64,000 bases of DNA, from contig CP136066.1 in NCBI GenBank assembly GCA_032622095.1, positions 4,985,784-5,049,783 of the forward strand. The letters are read 5' to 3'. The position numbers were made by a program, and so were the translations under genes. How positions within the stretch are numbered: the first letter of the stretch is position 1; each line of letters opens with the position of its first letter. Of the stretch, positions 1 through 10,350 are shown in pieces. The stretch comes from Siphonodentalium dalli. Lineage: Eukaryota > Mollusca > Scaphopoda > Gadilida > Siphonodentaliidae. The notes under the pieces are model-generated. The model was given only the letters and a program-made list of their open reading frames with translations, was not told where the DNA came from and did no database searches.

Positions 1-281
1 AAAAAGCGTAGGGCGGGTTGATAGACGAACATACAGATGGCTCGACGCACCAATAACATAATACGCCCTTTTAAATAAAACACTAGCGTATAAAAAGACC
101 ATAATAAAGTTCTTTGCATTTTAAAAGCACAGACGGCGCAGGCTCTCAATAATTGGCACGATACGCCACACGTGCCACATTTATGGGCGCAAGAATGGGC
201 AAATATAATAAGTGTATTCTAGTTTGTTTTGTTTTTACCGTGTTAAATGATATCGCGTTCTGAATGTTGTGGTCTGCTGAA
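1..281. other. No recognised feature
   Basis: AT-rich sequence with no convincing reading frame and no repeat shared with the rest of the window that I could see. Confidence 0.5.
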
Positions 282-685
282 GGTTACACTGGTGTAAATA
301 GGGTTCGGAGTGACATCTAGCGGATGCTGGAGGAATATATATGATAGAATAAAATAGACACTGGGCACTGATTGGTCAATAGCCTTGTGTGATTTTTGCA
401 TAACAAAAGCGTCACATAGGTAACATAGCCATTGGCACAGGATTTTTTTGGTGTGGTCTAAAATATGACAGTATTTTTTATGCGGTTCTGACACTAGTTA
501 CAAAAACACAAGATTTAAAGGCGAATTCCCTGCTGGACGGACATGACTTTTTTGCGGAAATAGTTTCCCCAAATGTCAATTTTTCAGATTTAAAGAAAAT
601 TTTGGACCCAAAATGTATATTGCCAACAGTATACGCTAAGACGTTAGCACTGAGGCCTATGGAAAACATTTACACCAGTGTAACC
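282..685. mobile_element. TIR MITE, family T, copy 1
   Basis: The ends are a perfect 18-bp inverted repeat, GGTTACACTGGTGTAAAT at 282-299 and its reverse complement at 668-685. The interior has no coding capacity. A second copy starts at 1574 and shares most of the left part, which shows that this is a dispersed element. Compared with that copy, this one lacks about 70 bp around 410-445. No clear target duplication was found, so the superfamily is not assigned. Confidence 0.85.
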
Positions 686-1573
686 TAAAGGGGACAACAT
701 GAGCTTTTTGCCATTATTGATTCCCGGGAGTCACTTTAAGTTATGTTAATGCATTTTTCACAGCCTGGTCTTTCAGTCCAATGAATCTCTCATGCATGGT
801 GTGGCTATTCTTGCTGCTGATGTCTTCTTTCACTTACATCAGCCAAAAAAATAGTATGATTTTTCATAAAAAATGCCAATTTTCAAGGTATTTTCAAATT
901 TGTCAAGGTGATATAATAGTCACATGATAATGCAAATGACCCATAACATGAGCATATCAATGACACACATTTCAGTTGTTATAAGAAGCTAATCAAACAA
1001 GTATTTTTGATTTCATAGCCTGTGATATACAGATATATATCATAAAAAGTGTGTCATTTCCACTGATGGGTATTGTCATTTGAAGGTTAATAGCACTAAA
1101 ACTTGGACACATTTAAGAAAATGCTTCAGCAGTTCAAACAGAGCATATCTGTGTTCAACTAATTTAATATACACCAAGATCCCGTTATCTTGGGTCACCC
1201 TTGCAGACCTGAAAATGTCATATTTTAGTCTTCCATGTGCTTGATACTCAGGTGATCAGATCTGGACTCAATGACCTCACATCACCAGAAGTTCTCCCAT
1301 GGAAATAATCTTGTACAGTCTTCCATAGCTGATCCAAGTTTGTAACATCATACCCCAAAAACTGTGTGAAAATGGGGCCTGAACATGACTTGGGGTGGAA
1401 AATTGTGCTTTTTTATGAATAATGTGTTAAAGGGTGTGGGGTTAAATTATGTGTGAAAAATAAAGAACCACAGAAGTGATAATGTTTTGAACACATTTTT
1501 TCCCATTGATGGGTAATTCTGTAGAAATGTAGGGAGTTAATATTATTCCGCGAAAAAGCGGGCTATCGCTTTA
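686..1573. other. Spacer between two family T copies
   Basis: AT-rich DNA with no recognised gene or repeat. The tail (1560-1573) runs directly into the second family T element. Confidence 0.5.
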
Positions 1574-1882
1574 GGTTACACTGGTGTAAATAGAGTTCGC
1601 AGTGACATCTAGCGGATGCGGGGGAATATATAGGAGAGAATGAAATAGACACTGGGCCCTGATTGGTCAATAGCCTTGTGTGCGTTTTGCATAAATAATC
1701 GTCCCACCTCTTCCCTATGATTTCCCATAGGTAAAATAGCCATTGACACAGGAATTAACCCTTTGTAGTGAAGTTTGAATGTTATGGTGTGGTCTAAACT
1801 ATGACAGTATTTTTTTATGCGGTTCTGACACTAGTTACGAAAACACAATATTTAAAGGCGAATTCCCTGATAGACAGACATG
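1574..1882. mobile_element. TIR MITE, family T, copy 2 (3' truncated)
   Basis: It begins with the same 18-bp terminal repeat as the element at 282 and aligns with it through the segment coding for the shared 'gcgaattccctg' motif near 1859. Homology stops near 1882 and the right terminal repeat is missing. It keeps a central segment (about 1697-1780) that the first copy has lost, so neither copy is the direct parent of the other. Confidence 0.8.
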
Positions 1883-2372
1883 AACAACCGGAAAATCAAG
1901 CGCTCAGTTCGTCTCTATATACAGCTTATGTATTTGCCGACCTATTTTTATTCCTAGAATGTGTTGAAATTAATAATTACTGTTGCATTATGACTATGTT
2001 TCAAAAAGACGTTCAATAAGTGGAACTGTTTGGAAGACCCAACTTTGTAATGAAACTTGATAATCGTATATACATCGTGACCATGTTGATGTAGCCATGT
2101 TTGTTTCTAATAAATCCTATTGTTCTTCGTTCATTCAAACCTCCACTCCATAATAACCCCATAATACAACAATTACTAGGCCCAATGCGACACCTGGGTA
2201 CTGTTGGTCAATTTAAACAAGTTGATCTGATATAATTGGGATTCCCAGTTTCTTCTGAACGAATATTTTATATGCGCCATCCGATTTTACACCAAATTAC
2301 CTTAGCTATATTATCTAATATCGAAGGAATTTGCGCTGGAAACGCGTCATCAATATGGCTTTATAAGGACCA
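1883..2372. other. No recognised feature
   Basis: Unique-looking AT-rich DNA between a truncated MITE and a SINE-like repeat. No open frame is credible. Confidence 0.45.
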
Positions 2373-2640
2373 CAATAATAATAATAATGCATATCATTTA
2401 TATAGCGCTTAATCCCTGGTGTAGCTCTAAGCGCTTACATTATTACCCCAGCTGTTTTTTATGAGTAATGCCGAGTCGTGTGCCTGCTGCCATTTTACAG
2501 GCGCTTCACTAGAGCGGCTTACGGATACCCAACAACCAGGTACCTATTTCTCGTCTAGGTACGACGAAGCGAGCACAGTACAAGTGACCTTGCCCAAGGG
2601 TCACAACGAAGCGATGGTGCAACTTCTTAAAGACATATTG
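2373..2640. repeat. SINE-like dispersed repeat, copy 1
   Basis: An (AAT)n tract at 2373-2388 is followed by 'atttatatagcgctt', an inverted AGCGCTTA/TAAGCGCT pair (2404-2437) and a region with 'ggtacctatttctcg' and 'gaccttgcccaagggtcac'. Similar 'tatagcgc' tails and 'ggtacc(c/t)att...cttgcccaaggg' blocks are, from memory, common in invertebrate SINEs with conserved central domains. If so, the element is on the minus strand and the AAT tract is its 3' tail. A diverged second copy lies at 49511-49690. The family name is not assigned. Confidence 0.6.
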
Positions 2641-2880
2641 TATACTTGTTCGGGTGTGTGAAACTGACAAATTATAACTCAGGCGCTATGCCAACTGGGG
2701 GAATGTAGCATTCTACTAACATCGCCCAAAATATCAAAGATATATAGCATACATAAATATATAAGACAAACGGTGTGTGTTGCATGTTTGTATTAATATT
2801 CATAAAAATAACTACTTTGAGCAAGATTATTCTCCATTTCTATTTGATCACCCAACCGGAGCGTTTCACATCACTTTAAC
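2640..2880 (+). repeat. Dispersed repeat N-M, copy 1
   Basis: 2640-2735 matches 11555-11648 (shared 'cttgttcggg', 'gcgctatg', 'gaatgtagca' and 'ctaacatc' blocks in order). 2764-2880 matches 12186-12310 (shared 'ggtgtgtgttg', 'aacaataactactttga'-like and 'gtttcacatcacttta' blocks). The two halves occur in the same order at both loci. The right end of this copy runs into the 59-bp minisatellite. Confidence 0.75.
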
Positions 2881-3439
2881 ATACACATATTTATTAATAT
2901 ATCAGGTGGTACACATCACTTTAACACACACATATATATTAATATATCAGGTGGTATAAAGGGAGTGTTTTACATCACTTTAACACACACATATTTATTA
3001 AAATATCAGGTAGTATACAGGGAGCGTTTCACATCACTTTAACACACACATATTTATTACTATATCAGGTGGTATCAAGGGGGTGTTTCACATCACTTTA
3101 ACACACACATATTTATTAATATATCAGGTTGTATAAAGGGAGTGTTTCACATCAATTTACCACACATATATGTATTAATATATCAGGTGGTATAAAGAGA
3201 AACACACGCATATTTATAAATATATTAGGTAGTATAAAGGGAGTGTTTCACATCACTTTGACACACACATATTTAGTAATATATCAGGTGGTATAAAGGG
3301 AGTCTTTCACATCACTTTAACACACACACATATGTATTAATATATCAGATGGTATACAGGGAGCGTTTCACATCACTTTAACACACACACATATTTTCTA
3401 ATATATCAGGTAGTATAAAGGGAGTGTTTCACATCACTT

Positions 3440-3473
<34 letters not shown>

Positions 3474-3495
3474 GTATTAATATATCAGGTGGCAT
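2862..3495. repeat. Minisatellite, 59-bp unit, about 10-11 copies
   Basis: Each unit starts 'gtttcacatcacttta' and continues through 'acacacacatatttatta' and 'atatcaggtggtataaaggg'. Starts at 3026, 3085 and 3144 give a 59-bp period. One unit has lost part of its length near 3190, and one has an expanded AC tract. The first unit is the 3' end of dispersed repeat M, which exists as a single copy at 12290. Confidence 0.95.
3442..3470. repeat. (AC)n microsatellite
   Basis: About 14-15 AC dinucleotides within the last full unit of the 59-bp minisatellite. Other units have only 4-6. Confidence 0.95.
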
Positions 3496-3610
3496 AACGA
3501 GACGGACAGTTCTGATGAAAATCACACTCAAAAGGCTCCGCGTACTGATTATCAAGATTTTTTGCCGTTTGTCGCATTACTGTCGCTATAAATAATTTCC
3601 ACAGGCAACG

Positions 3611-3732
3611 CATCCCGCATGACTTCGCCGCCATCCCGCACGACGTCGCCGCCATCCCGCATGACTTCGCCGCATCCCGCGTGACTTCGCCGCATCCCGC
3701 GTGACTTCGCCGCACCCGCATGACTTCGCCGC
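3611..3732. repeat. GC-rich minisatellite, about 20-bp unit, about 6 copies
   Basis: Repeats of 'catcccgc(a/g)tgacttcgccg' with small length changes. It is much more GC-rich than the surrounding DNA. It creates open frames on the minus strand with repeating KSCGMAA and EVMRDGG-type peptides, which I regard as spurious. Confidence 0.95.
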
Positions 3733-4193
3733 CCCCATATTTCTTTAAAAATAGTTCTGATTGACATAATGTGCTATCTGTTTCGTTTCCGCGAAATCCT
3801 GGGAGAATTGATGCTACGCATTCTCTCAGAATATCTTCTGCGCCTTGTGACATATTTTAACAGCGATCAATCACGTTTTATGCGTTTATGAATTGTTTCA
3901 CTTCGAAATCAACATCATAATTATGCTGGGAAATAAATCAATTTACGATATCGTGACTACTAAATTATTCGGTACTAAATCTTCAAATTCTTGAAAATAT
4001 TCTATATGTTGGGCAAGTTTGGCAATATTGGTCATTTCTGGACTCTTTTCAGCGTTTTATTTGTTATTGTAAACTCAGAATTTGTAAACACAGTGTGGAA
4101 TTATCCATGCGGCGGAAAAAATAGAGCTATTATTTACATGTGGCTATATTACGGGATTTACTGGAATGGTGCTCGCTGAACGAATTCCGCTAG
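3733..4193. other. No recognised feature
   Basis: AT-rich spacer between two minisatellites. Confidence 0.5.
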
Positions 4194-4866
4194 TCTTGGT
4201 GATTCCATGCGACTATCGAGTCTTGGTGATTCCATGCGACTATCGAGTCTTGGTGATTCCATGCGACTATCGAGTCTTGGTGATTCCATGCGACTATCGA
4301 GTCTTGGCGATTCCATGCGACTATCGAGTCTCGGTGATTCCATGCGACTATCGAGTCTTGGCGATTCCATGCGACTATCGAGTCTTGGCGATTCCATGCG
4401 ACTATCGAGTCTTGGTGATTCCATGCGACTATCGAGTCTTGGTGATTCCATGCGACTATCGAGTCTTGGTGATTCCATGCGACTATCGAGTCTTGGTGAT
4501 TACATGCGACTATCGAGTCTTGGTGATTCCATGCGACTATCGAGTCTTGGTGATTCCATGCGACTATCGAGTCTTGGTGATTCCATGCGACTATCGAGTC
4601 TTGGTGATTCCATGCGACTATCGAGTCTTGGTGATTCCATGCGACTATCGAGTCTTGGTGATTCCATGCGACTATCGAGTCTTGGTGATTCCATGCGACT
4701 ATCGAGTCTTGGTGATTCCATGCGACTATCGAGCCTTGGCGATTCCATGCGACTATCGAGCCTTGGCGATTCCATGCGACTATCGAGTCTTGGTGATTCC
4801 ATGCGACTATCGAGTATTGGCGATTCCATGCGACTATCGAGTCTTTGCGATTCCATGCGACTATCG
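4194..4866. repeat. Minisatellite, 27-bp unit, about 25 copies
   Basis: Near-identical tandem units containing 'tcttggtgattccatgcg' and 'actatcgag'. Copies differ by single substitutions (for example T to C in 'ggcgat', and one 'gattacatg' at 4499-4505). Because 27 is a multiple of three and the unit lacks stops in several frames, long frames are open on both strands (LVIPCDYRV and MRLSSLGDS on plus, MESPRLDSR on minus). No flanking coding evidence supports a protein. Confidence 0.98.
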
Positions 4867-5019
4867 CCAGAGTGGCTGAATCGTTTTACCGATATGTGTT
4901 ACGACTGGATGACACGACGTAATAGTTGCTGATGGTAATGGGGAAACCCACCTAATTTATCAGTACGTGGCGCAGTTTTAATTCGATTTTGACCAGAACA
5001 GAGATTCAATTTACATAAA

Positions 5020-6545
5020 AAAACGATCATATACCAACCACGGGTATTAGGCACAATATTTTTTTTTAATTTAATAAAAATCTCGGAAAGGTTTCTATCT
5101 CATTTTTGATAGAGGTCAGCATTTTTCTCTACAAAAGCAACATTTTATTTTGTATTGATCTGTAATTGCAGTACTATGTGACCAAATAATCATAGTTTTC
5201 AAAAAAGTTTGGTTCGCCGTCGTATTTGAGATTAGTGAACATAGACAACACATTTAAAGTTGATAAATCAAATTTATTTGGTTGGTACCCGAAACGTCCG
5301 TCCAATGAAAAATAAAAAAATCAAACAATCCAACCCCCAAATCACCGAAATCTATACTCTAATCATTAAACTAAATAGCCCTATTGTCAAACAGACGTTT
5401 TTTTTCACGAAGGACAGCTAATTTGGGTGTGGTACTCAACATACATCGAGTTTAATAACGATTTTTGTCTTTTTTTCCCGTCAGTTTTACAGATTTCTTT
5501 TCGCGGGAGGCAATTTGAAAGTGTAAGTGCGAAACAAACTCCAGAAACGCTGCAGTAAATGACTCCAAAATAAAATAATTTTACATCGATAAAAAAAAAA
5601 AGTTTTATCTAATTCCTTATCTAATGGGTATTATATATCCACCGCATGATTTTTGTCATTAAGAATGCCGGATATCAATGAAAAGAGAGATATTAAAATT
5701 AATTTAATAATATTCAAGTTATATTCGCTTTCAGTTTTTTCAAAATGGCCTCCCGCGAAAAGAAATCTGTAAAACTGACGAAACAAAAAGGACATAAATC
5801 GTTATTAAACTCGATGTATGTTGAGTACCAACCACAAATTAGCCGTACTTCATGAAACAACGTCTGTTTGACAATAGGGCTATTTAGTTTGATGATAATA
5901 GTATTTATTATATACTTGCCCATGAATTATAAGGTTTTAGCAGTGAGATATAAGTGATATCCCACTAGTGAGATATAAGTGATATCCCACTGGTGAAATT
6001 TCTGATATATTGACATTTATTGGGGGCCATAGGCAAGTAACTAAAGTATATAATAAACAGAATATCCACACTTTTTTAGTGGATATGGGTTAAATCTCAT
6101 TCGTGATGACAAAACATTTGAATTTCCACTCGTGGCTAAAGCCACTCGTGGAAATTCAATGTTTTGTCATCACTCATGAGATATAACCCATATCCACTGA
6201 AAAAGTGTGGATATCCTCTATATATTTCGGTGATTTAGGGTTGGATTATTTGATTTTTTGATTTTTCATTGGACGGACGTTTCGGGTACCAAAAAATAAA
6301 TTTCATTGACAACTTCGAATGATTTTCTATGCTCACTTGTTTAACGTACGACGGAAAGCTAAACTTTAACCAAAAATATACTGCTAGAATTCCAGATCAA
6401 TTTGATAAAATAATTTGCTTTTGTGAGGATGATTTTAGACCTCTTATTTTCACTATCAGCCTTTATACTTACCTTTATATATTTGTATTCTTTTTTTTGT
6501 TTCGGCCAAATACCTGTGATACCAACAACATAGGATTGTAATAAA
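5020..6545. mobile_element. Large foldback (long inverted repeat) element with nested insertion
   Basis: The outer arm, about 5020-5360, is an imperfect reverse complement of about 6215-6545; good anchors are the 'ggtacccgaaacgtccg' block near 5284 and its complement near 6276. An inner arm, 5362-5527, pairs with 5735-5898. The right outer and inner arms are separated by about 310 bp that the left side lacks, so a second element (with the hairpin at 6062-6214) has inserted in the right arm. No transposase is visible. Ends are diverged and approximate. Confidence 0.85.
6062..6214. repeat. Long hairpin nested in the foldback element
   Basis: Near-perfect palindrome centred near 6138 at 'ggctaaagcc'. 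The arms share 'atatccacac', 'gatatgggtt' and 'gatgacaaaaca' blocks. Just upstream, 5945-5995 has two tandem copies of 'gagatataagtgatatccca', and 5907-5930 is complementary to about 6025-6055, so the inserted unit is itself a multi-arm foldback. Confidence 0.9.
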
Positions 6546-6655
6546 CATGATATTCACATTACTAAATAGCGAATTTAACGCAACAACATCTGCACGTGGT
6601 ATAGTTTGACAAATATTTTTAAAAGCACAATAATGCAGTAATACATGTACTATCA

Positions 6656-7097
6656 TTAACGGTACTTATTCGGATTAGTCGGTCCTCATATCATCAAGTT
6701 ACAACAACAACAACATGTCTCCAAATACGCTTTAGTTATCAGAATCTATTAATTACAACATAATGATAACCTTTGGTATACAATAACCTATATATGGTAT
6801 GTAATTTCCCAAAACGTGTTATTTATCAACATATTGGCCGTATTATCACTTGAGTATCACGACATTTGACGTATTACCACTTGATTTTAGAGTTTTCCAT
6901 CTTCATCCGCAATTTGGTTCGAGACCGCCGGCTTGTCGACTTTTTTTCTGGGCCACAAATAATTGCACATATCGAGAAATAACAAATTTCAAAAATCAAT
7001 ATCAGACCACTATGTGCTTTGATGGGTGGGTTCCTCGACTCAAATCAAATATTATTTACCCCCCGAAGCCAACGAAATAGTAATTTGGGAGCGTTAA
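6656..7097. mobile_element. TTAA-bounded MITE, family C, copy 1
   Basis: It matches, in reverse complement, the element at 29318-29765 along most of its length (shared 'ttatttatcaacat', 'gagaaataacaa', 'gtgggttcctcgactcaaat' blocks). It starts TTAACGGTACTTATTC, a mutated form of the terminal TTAAAGGTACTCAATC. The other end stops at 'gggagcg' followed by TTAA, so the last 20 or so bases of that end are missing. TTAA ends suggest piggyBac-type mobilisation. Confidence 0.75.
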
Positions 7098-7319
7098 TTC
7101 GAATTATGCGTCTTGAAGTAAATTAATTATTGGGCATAAACGATGTTGATACCCGACGCTATTGTGCATCTTCGTTTACTGGCCAGGAGAACAGACGGTT
7201 GAAGTATTAATTTTGATAAACTTACAAGTTTTCATCACACCTAAGAAGGTTTTGTTCAAACTTCAAATGATCATCTCATCTCGGATAAAGAGCGTACAAA
7301 ATATGATGAGTAGGATACC
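7098..7319. other. No recognised feature
   Basis: AT-rich spacer before a region of layered tandem repeats. Confidence 0.4.
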
Positions 7320-7545
7320 ATGTGACAAGTCATGAGATCCAGTTAGATTATGACAGCACGAGACAAATGTCAGACAATCAGAGTTCCGGTCAGATGAGTA
7401 TGATACTACGTGACAAATGTCGCCAATCAGAGTTCCGGTCAGATGATTATGATACCACACGCCCTTTTCAGATCTCCGTCCAGTTGTTATAATCACGGGG
7501 CGAAGAAATGACAAGGAAACATGATAAATGTCGGTCAGTTCCAGT
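7320..7545. repeat. Degenerate tandem repeat, about 58-60 bp unit
   Basis: Successive blocks with 'atgataccac(a/g)tgacaa' and 'cagagttccggtcagatga' recur about four times with substitutions and indels. Confidence 0.75.
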
Positions 7546-7568
7546 ACTGACATGGTTCTTGATACGAT

Positions 7569-7788
7569 GAGTGAGCAACCTCAAATCGGGACTGTGAGTG
7601 AGCAACCTCAAATCGGGACTGTGAGTGAGCAACCTCAAATCGGGACTCTGAGTGAGCAACCTCAAATCGGGACTGTGAGTGAGCAACCTCAAATCGGGAC
7701 TGTGAGTGAGCAACCTCAAATCGGGACTGTGATTGAGCAACCTCAAATCGGGACTGTGAGTGAGCAACCTCAAATCGGGACTGTGAGT
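7569..7788. repeat. Minisatellite, 27-bp unit, 8 copies
   Basis: Units contain 'gtgagtgagcaacctcaa' followed by 'atcgggact'. Only two or three units differ, each by one base. The in-frame length leaves SEQPQIGTV-type frames open; no coding context supports them. Confidence 0.98.
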
Positions 7789-7872
7789 CAGTATGGAGGT
7801 AGAAACAAAATCAAACTCGGATTGTGAGTCAGTATGGAGGTAGAACGAAACTCACTTGCAAATATGTCCTTG

Positions 7873-8275
7873 TCAAAGAGATCAATGAAACCCCAGATCC
7901 AAGAGATCAATGAAACCCCAGCTCAAAGAGATCAATGAAACCCCAGCTCCAAAGAGATCAATGAAACCCCAGCTCAAAGAGATCAATGAAACCCCAGCTC
8001 AAAGAGATCAATGAAACCCCAGCTCAAAGAGATCAATGAAACCCCAGCTCCAAAGAGATCAATGAAACCCCAGCTCAATGAAACCCCAGCTCCAAAAGAG
8101 ATCAATGAAACCCCAGCTCAAAGAGATCAATGAAACCCCAGCTCCAAAGAGATCAATGAAACCCCAGCTCAAAGAGATCAATGAAACCCCAGCTCAAAGA
8201 GATAAATGAAACCCCAGCTCCAAAGAGATCAATGAAACCCCTGCTCCAAAGGGATCAATGAAACCCCAGCTCCAA
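7873..8275. repeat. Minisatellite, about 25-bp unit, about 17 copies
   Basis: Units are 'aagagatcaatgaaacc' plus 'ccagctc' with one- or two-base length differences ('ctccaaag' versus 'ctcaaag'). One unit near 8075 is shortened. Confidence 0.98.
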
Positions 8276-8660
8276 TAATATTACACACGCAGTGACCTGT
8301 TCTTGATACGATGCCGAATAAACTAGAACTTTCAGCTAGTATGAAGGAAGAACAAACCACTTGCAAATAGTAATGGTATCAACAGATCAATGAAATGCCA
8401 GCTCCAATACTGATATCAATATAGCGACGTGTTCTTTTTAAGATGCTGAATAAACTAGAACTCGAACTTTGAACCTTTACGGAGTTGGAATCCAAACCAC
8501 ATGCAATTATTTCAATGAACATCAGCTCCAATAATATAATTTTAGATCCAACGAGGAACAAATTCAAACTCGAACTATGAACTCGTATGGATATCACAAA
8601 TTCAGGTGCAATTGACGTCTTGGAGAGATATACACATGCCATGTTCTCGAACAAAGACAT

Positions 8661-9176
8661 GTTGTTCTTGTTACAACTATGAAAACAATCGAAGTCAGTA
8701 GTGTAACATGGTACAAATAATGTGTGTGTATATCTAACGGCAATCCGATCGATTCATTTTTTCTCTTTAGCCTAAACCGGCCAAAGTGCGGATTTCAGGC
8801 TTTTTCGTCCGCCGGTTCTCAAGTTGCAATAACCATGCAGTGGGCATACGTGAGTAATAACGGTCAAATTGAAACACTTGTACGTGGCACGGAACAAATA
8901 CAATATTAAAATAATTTAAAGCACCGAACATATGTTTGGTGTTACTGTGTTACTTATCAAACTCCCTGGAACTAACAATGTAATATTAATAATAACGGTT
9001 GGCCTTGATTCTTTACATAATGCTTAACATAATCGCGTGTGTCTGCCCAGGCTTCAGTATTACCGCATGGCTCCCCCGATCAATATCATACTTCCCAACT
9101 ATCTCATGGTCAAGGCCAATGTTATCCCGATTCATGAATCTAATTCAGGATGTCAGTCGGTATCGTGAGTGATATA
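8661..9176. other. No recognised feature
   Basis: Unique-looking DNA up to a foldback MITE. No credible gene. Confidence 0.45.
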
Positions 9177-9342
9177 CAGTAATGCCCTAATTAATCGACT
9201 CTTTAACCACAGCAGAATTATGGGTAACTTTTCAGGATTTAGTCGGAAATGAAATGGCAACAAGCCATATTTCCGACTAAATCCTGAAAAATAACCCATA
9301 ATTCTGCTGTGGTTAAAGAGTCGATTAATTAGGGCATTACTG
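9177..9342. mobile_element. Foldback MITE, family E, copy 1
   Basis: Nearly the whole element is a palindrome: the left half from CAGTAATGCCCTAATTAATC pairs with the right half ending in its complement. It is flanked by TA on both sides (9175-9176, 9343-9344), as expected for Tc1/mariner-type insertion. It is shorter than the 213-bp copies at 38752 and 48317, which keep an extra central segment. Confidence 0.92.
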
Positions 9343-9733
9343 TACATGGCATGCGACCATGTGATCGTATGTACATATATACAAACGAAGCTGCGCATTG
9401 AGACAAGGTGTATGGAAAAAGAAACTCGCGGTATTTAAATCCACTCTTTTCACGTCGAGTAATTATTCACGAGGGGCCCTCCATAGATATACATATAACC
9501 CGTAACAAATCGATTACCATTGCCATTGGCTTTGTGTATAATGATTTGTGTTGTGTTCAAATCTGACATTCCAGACGTGCTGCGTATACCTCTTTTAAAG
9601 CAGCACATAGTGTTCGTAAATGCGATATCGATATTACGCATATAGGAAAATGAATTAAAATCAGCGACACAGATGAACAATATTCGAAGCAGAAGGAAAT
9701 GAAAGTTGACGTCTTATTTAAATTTCCTCTTCA

Positions 9734-9762
9734 GAATTGAATTGAATTGAATTGAATTGAAT
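9734..9762. repeat. (GAATT)n microsatellite
   Basis: Five to six tandem GAATT units. Confidence 0.95.
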
Positions 9763-9896
9763 GCAGCGTAATTTTCTATCACACAATAGTTAATCTACAG
9801 TGTGACATTTAATTAATTTGTCATGCGTACTCTATTATAGCGAGCTGTGACGCAATGGCTCGATTCCTTACTGATATCTCAAATGTTAAGTTAAAT

Positions 9897-10350
9897 TGTG
9901 ACCCGCCATATCAAATCCAGTCGGAAGTCGGGATTTTTTTTACCCTGTGCCAATGCATTCTCTTATATGTGCGAGTCGACCATAGGTCGCCTCGCATATA
10001 TACATGTATAAGAGAATGCATTGGCCTAACAATTTTTTACAATTTTACTAATTTGTTCTTGTACATGTATTCTTTAACAATTTTATAATTTCACCCCTAC
10101 AGAGCCACAGACAAACATTAGCAGACGACACTCTTCTAGGTGCTTCTATATATGTGTGGGGCTCCCTGCAGGGTAATGGGTGTTTTTTTTTATTTTATGT
10201 CCTAAGAAACATTTATTTAAAAAACATGATAAAAAATTGTTAGGCCAATGCATTCTCTTATATATGCGAGGCGACATATGGTCGACTCGCATATATACGA
10301 GAATGCATTGGCACAGGGTAAAAAAATCCCGACTTCCATTTGATATGGGA
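9897..10350. mobile_element. MITE family A with a P-hairpin pair, copy A1
   Basis: It starts TGTGACCCGCCATATCAAA and shares its interior with the full copy at 50814-51262 (including 'ggggctccctgcagggtaatgg'). P hairpins lie at 9949-10025 (77 nt, with an enlarged arm) and 10244-10312 (69 nt), in opposite orientation. The right end is damaged: the sequence reads 'atcccgacttccatttgat' and lacks the final 'ggcgggtcaca'. Confidence 0.9.

Larger units (their letters stand above)
7545..8640. repeat. Higher-order tandem region
   Basis: Three diverged copies of a longer unit can be followed. Each carries 'gttcttgatacgatg' (or a variant), 'aataaactagaact', 'gtatggaggtag/gaaggaagaac', 'aaccacttgcaaat' and 'agatcaatgaaa(c/t)gccagctcc'. 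The first unit contains two local expansions, the 27-bp array at 7569 and the 25-bp array at 7873. The others have one copy of each segment. Confidence 0.75.

Noticed and set aside
4158-4932. Long frames of 237 and 241 codons (plus) and 106 and 118 codons (minus)
   Set aside because: They are produced by the 27-bp array. Several frames on both strands are open at once, and the frames end soon after the array does.
6062-6214. Hairpins (here and in P copies) as transcription terminators
   Set aside because: Bacterial-type terminators do not apply. The hairpins are transposon-associated.
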